Below, piece by piece: positions 60,231-64,000 of a stretch of DNA of 64,000 nt. Below the pieces are notes generated by a model. The model had not been told where the DNA came from. It saw only the letters and a program-made list of their open reading frames with translations, and made no database searches. Within the stretch, counting starts at the first letter, position 1. The number at the start of each line of letters is the position of its first letter. The translations under genes and the position numbers were made by a program. The stretch is from Trifolium pratense (lineage: Eukaryota > Streptophyta > Magnoliopsida > Fabales > Fabaceae). The stretch covers positions 59,815,257 through 59,879,256 of the forward strand of contig NC_060060.1 of assembly GCF_020283565.1 (NCBI RefSeq), written 5' to 3'.

Positions 60231-61634
60231 TGAAACATAAAAACAAACAGTTAGAGTACAATTCCAAAAACTATAAGCCCTGCATTATATAACAAATAAC
60301 AAACTCACATGATTCAGAAGACAAAAGGGTCATTAGATCTCAAATGATTCATCAATAATTTGGAACAAAAATGCATAATTGAGAAACATAAAATTGATGG
60401 GTGCTTTATGTTTGTGACTAAAAGCATTGTTCAAGAAGCTAACTAACATATATTCTACCTGTGCAATTAACAACCAAGGACAAAAATGGAAATTGCAGTG
60501 GAAGAAAATTCTTGTAGAATAAGGAAAAAAAGTATTTTTTTCAATGGACAAAGTTAACTTAAGATGTCACACCAAACAGCAAAGAGTGATATGTAACTGA
60601 TGTGAAATTGGTATCTATAGTTTATAATACAGAAAAAAAAATGCAGAAAAAAAGATAGGTGTTTACATTTACACGTGTGAGGTTGCACATTGTGTACTCT
60701 ATAGTCTATAGTTTAATACTGAATAGAAAGAAAAAGAAGGTATGATTATGAATTTTTGGTTCCTGGTTTTCAGTGAAAGACTTTGCCTAATGTCTGCTAA
60801 CCCCACATGCTCCTTCCTTTTTTTATTTTTTATAATCATGACATAAGTACAGAGTATTTACCGCCGTTAAACATCGACTAATCTTAGTCGAAAAATAAGT
60901 TTGGTATACAAAGTGGATACTTCCCTTTCAAATGGAATTTTTTTGGTTAAGATCGAATTCTGCCCACTTGTTTAAGGTGTTCGAGTCTTTTATCAATAAT
61001 ATCGTTCAGGTGATTAGACTCTTCATATTCCTTTATTTTTGGTTCAAATTCGAAGTAGTTTAATGGTAAAACTGTCGAACACTAAGTGATGCGAAGTGGA
61101 GATTTGTGAGCTCGAATTTGCACCCCATGTATCAAATGTGTCTGCAATTATCATTTGAGTTATATTTACGAAATTTGAATTTTTTTATAATTTTTTTATT
61201 CATTTATAGTTATTTTATTTATTTTTTTCTTCTCCTACCACCACCAACCCCCAAATTCCCATTTCTTTTCTTTCTCTTTGATTCAATTGTTAACCATTTT
61301 TGCAAGCAAAAGCACTTGATTCCAGGATGCATGTCACCATTTCTGACAAAGAAAAAGAAAATGAAAAACAAAGATAATATATATAGATATATCTTGAATC
61401 AAGTTGGTTATAAAATATTCAATACAATTAGTATTGCTTACCTGTATTATTGATTATTAGATTGCACAAAAAGACACTTTTGTAATAACAATAACAATAA
61501 TAAAATAAAAGGCCTGTAAGACTAGGCTTCTAGCAAAAAAAATAAAATTAATCATAGACAGTGCATATTTGAATAACAATGACATAAAGTTTTTTTTCTT
61601 TTCTGTTTTCCTTTTTTATAAACATATCAAAGTG
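60231..61634. other. Upstream region of the coiled-coil gene and AT-rich spacer
   Basis: 60231 up to roughly 60700 should hold the leader intron and promoter. About 61055-61110 resembles a SINE head (TAGTTTAATGGTAAAACTG then GAGCTCGAATTTGCACCCC). No further gene. Confidence 0.4.
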
Positions 61635-61820
61635 AGAATCGGGAACAACCAATCGTTAATTGGTTCAGTTTCAATGGTGGTTGGCGTTGAACTTTGTAGT
61701 AAGGACCGCGGTTCCATCCCTCGCAACTACGGGAGGGAGCTGAAACAACTTGATGTCAGAAGTGATCCCCAAACCAAATTAGACAGTCCAATGAACCAGA
61801 TACCGACGATAAAAACCAAA
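61635..61820 (+). mobile_element. tRNA-derived SINE, 186 bp, 11-bp TSD
   Basis: A box-like CAATGGTGGTTGGCGTTG and B box-like CGCGGTTCCATCCCTCGC, then GGGAGGGAGCTGAAACAAC. Flanked by ATATCAAAGTG at 61624-61634 and 61821-61831. A different family from the SINE at 52842. Confidence 0.82.
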
Positions 61821-61831
61821 ATATCAAAGTG

Positions 61832-63839
61832 GGAACAAATACCGGTTGCTTTGCAATTTGATTAACCCATTTTGATAAACTGGTCCCTTGTCATGATTGT
61901 AACACAAAATCAATACAAACAACCAAATTAAATAACTTATGGACCACGTATCTTATCCGTAAATTATACCTAGGAATTGTCCACATAACACCCTTCACAA
62001 GTATATTCATTCTATTACAAATTACAAATTTAATACCCAAGCAATGCTACCACCATAGTAGCTAGAAAACATAACTTGGTAACAAACAAAAATATATCTT
62101 GCACCAAGTGTTTATTTTTGTTTAAATGTTTAAATCACGTTTTTTTTTTTTGATAAGCAATGTTTAAATCACGTTGATCCGCACTAATTTCTACTAAATT
62201 CAAGATCATTCAAAGATGTACTTTCCTTAAGTCTTAGACGGAGATGCTTCTCTTTAACTTGTTTCCTTTTGTGAGTTTAGATCTGTAAAAGCTTAACTTG
62301 TTAAAGAAAAGCTATACAAAATCATACTAAATTATGAATTCCAGGGTTATGCAGCAAAAAAAACTTTACTATTTTAGTATCAAGTAGGAGGGACTTTCTT
62401 AAGTCTCAATAAAGCCTAAACTTCAAATTCTTTTCTCAACTTGTATGTATTTTTAAGTTGTTTATGTATTATTTTTCACTTTTGAAAACTTTGTATGGAG
62501 AAAATAATTCACATTCTGCGTCTAGCATATATTTTGATGGAGATTAATCACTTTAACAATTGTATCATTTTTTTTATAAAATGAAAACTTTCACATATCT
62601 TTTTAATGAACACAATCATTGAAATATTATTGATTACTAATAATTTAATCATTATTCAATAATTAATTGCAAAGATATCCGGCATCATTATCAAAACTAT
62701 GATATTTTTTTGACATAAATGATCACAACAATGATGACAAAACTTTTTTTCACGAATTCATTTATTTTGTTTTTATGAGTGACAACTAATAATGAAAATA
62801 TTCGTAAAAGATAAACTAATAATGAAAATAGGTCCTGCAGTTCTAGTTTCGAGATTGGTTTAGATTATACTTACACTTTTTTTAAGAGTTTATTTCATTT
62901 CATTAAAAATGTTACATTTTAGATTATCCAAAAGTTATTTTAGACTTGAGAGCAATTAAATGAGATAATGCAAGTTTCTTCTAACTTAATTAAGGTTTTG
63001 AAATTGATTTCTGACTTTGATATGCAGCAATATTAAAGTTCTTAGGGAGAGTTTGTCATCCATTTGAGTCCTACAAGGCTCAAGAGATTAGTTTATAATG
63101 TTACGCGCAGAGGATATCTAGTTTACGCAAAACAAAACAAAAAATTAGATTTAATAGATTTGTTTATTTACATAATTTCGAGCCAAATTACACTTAAAAC
63201 TTTATACCACTAATTTGATCACAATAAATATTTATATAAGTAGGTTAATTAACAATTCGAAATATTGATCCGGATTCAAATTTTGTAGATAAAATAAAGA
63301 AAGTGATTGAAAGTGAAGATCTCATTAGCCAATTGCAAATGCAATAGACATTTTGCATTAATAATGTAGTTAAAAAAATCTAACAAAAGATTTGACAAGA
63401 CCTAAACTAACTTGTGACATGAAATTATAACTTAAAGTTTTTAAATAGACCAAATTTATTTAAGTATGGCTTGATCCCACCTATTTCAACGTTGATTTGA
63501 TTATGTGTGGAATAGCTTTGCTCTTGTTAATTGTCCTGATGGTGACTGACCGGATCTTTTGAGATTTGAATATAGGTATAACCCTCTTGTAATTTTGAAT
63601 AATGGAGACTTTTATTACTGAAGTTTTGGTTGTATTGTATATAAAGATCCAATAGTGTTTTGGGTGTATAAAGATCCAATTGTAATACTGTACACAATAG
63701 AAAATGCTAAAAAGTATTTTTTGGGACAATGTTTAAGTAACAAAAAAAAATGGTGAATTTATTACTTTATCAAATATTTGACTTGTATTTTTGACAATAT
63801 TTTATTTTTGGGCTCTTAAATATAAGTTTTGTCTCATAA
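61832..63839. other. AT-rich spacer, nothing coding recognised
   Basis: Only a micro-insertion (62125-62175) and short direct repeats (AAAGATCCAAT near 63645 and 63669) were seen. Confidence 0.45.
62125..62175 (-). repeat. Micro-insertion: exact 17-bp direct repeat around a poly(T) stub
   Basis: AATGTTTAAATCACGTT at 62125-62141 and 62159-62175 flank T's plus GATAAGC, on the minus strand GCTTATC plus poly(A). Confidence 0.9.
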
Positions 63840-63967
63840 AGGTAGCTTAGTTGGTAATGGTACTACTAAGAGATATTATTGGAGGAGTTAAAGTTTGAAC
63901 TTCGAATTTCCTACTTCTCCGCACTTATAGTGTGTAAATCTAATCACAAGACAACTGGACAAAAAAA
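63840..63967 (+). mobile_element. tRNA-derived SINE
   Basis: A box GTAGCTTAGTTGGTAATGG, B box AAAGTTTGAACTTCGAA, tail CAACTGGACAAAAAAA. Same general family as the SINE at 52842 but diverged. Confidence 0.78.
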
Positions 63968-64000
63968 TATAATTTTTTATAAAAAGATTGTCACAATTTT

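Overview
The window is plant nuclear DNA. It is strongly AT-rich, its genes have GT-AG introns, and it is full of small class II elements (Stowaway, Tourist, hAT and Mutator-like), tRNA-derived SINEs and 5'-truncated LINEs. Protein families and repeat types fit a legume, probably Medicago truncatula or a close relative; that assignment is inference. All function calls come from reading translations, without database searches.

Six genes look usable. (1) 151-950 (-), cut by the left edge: a type-B-like response regulator whose phospho-acceptor Asp is Glu. (2) 16152-18772 (+): a two-exon plant protein with a coiled coil and a C-terminal membrane anchor. (3) 19886-22422 (-): a nine-exon ABI-like subunit of the WAVE/SCAR actin-nucleation complex. 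(4) 34893-36248 (+): a three-exon RWP-RK (RKD-type) transcription factor. (5) 42057-45100 (-): a two-exon DUF688-type protein. (6) 57106-60204 (-): a three-exon plant coiled-coil protein of 804 residues. They show no shared pathway and sit as isolated genes between repeat blocks.

Between genes 1 and 2, positions 3952-10301 hold a run of broken gene pieces, all on the minus strand: COBRA-like exons 1-3, three exons of an unrecognised protein, a piece of a BSL-type Kelch phosphatase, and isochorismate synthase exons 1-3 with a second partial copy. They carry stops, frameshifts and lost splice sites, and are interrupted by a solo LTR and two Tourist MITEs.

The rest is mobile-element sediment. 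Well-delimited elements include two almost identical 259-bp Stowaway copies (10817-11075, 15360-15618), a Mutator-like MITE with a perfect 9-bp target duplication (13371-13778), a hAT element with a perfect 8-bp duplication (24489-25151), a LINE remnant nested in a Stowaway (32595-33232), a foldback element with G/C-run arrays (50168-51319), two LINEs lying head to head (54500-56545) and several SINEs. The most unusual pattern is about a dozen micro-insertions: 11-19 bp direct repeats flanking only a few bases plus poly(A), looking like retrotransposition products reduced to the tail.
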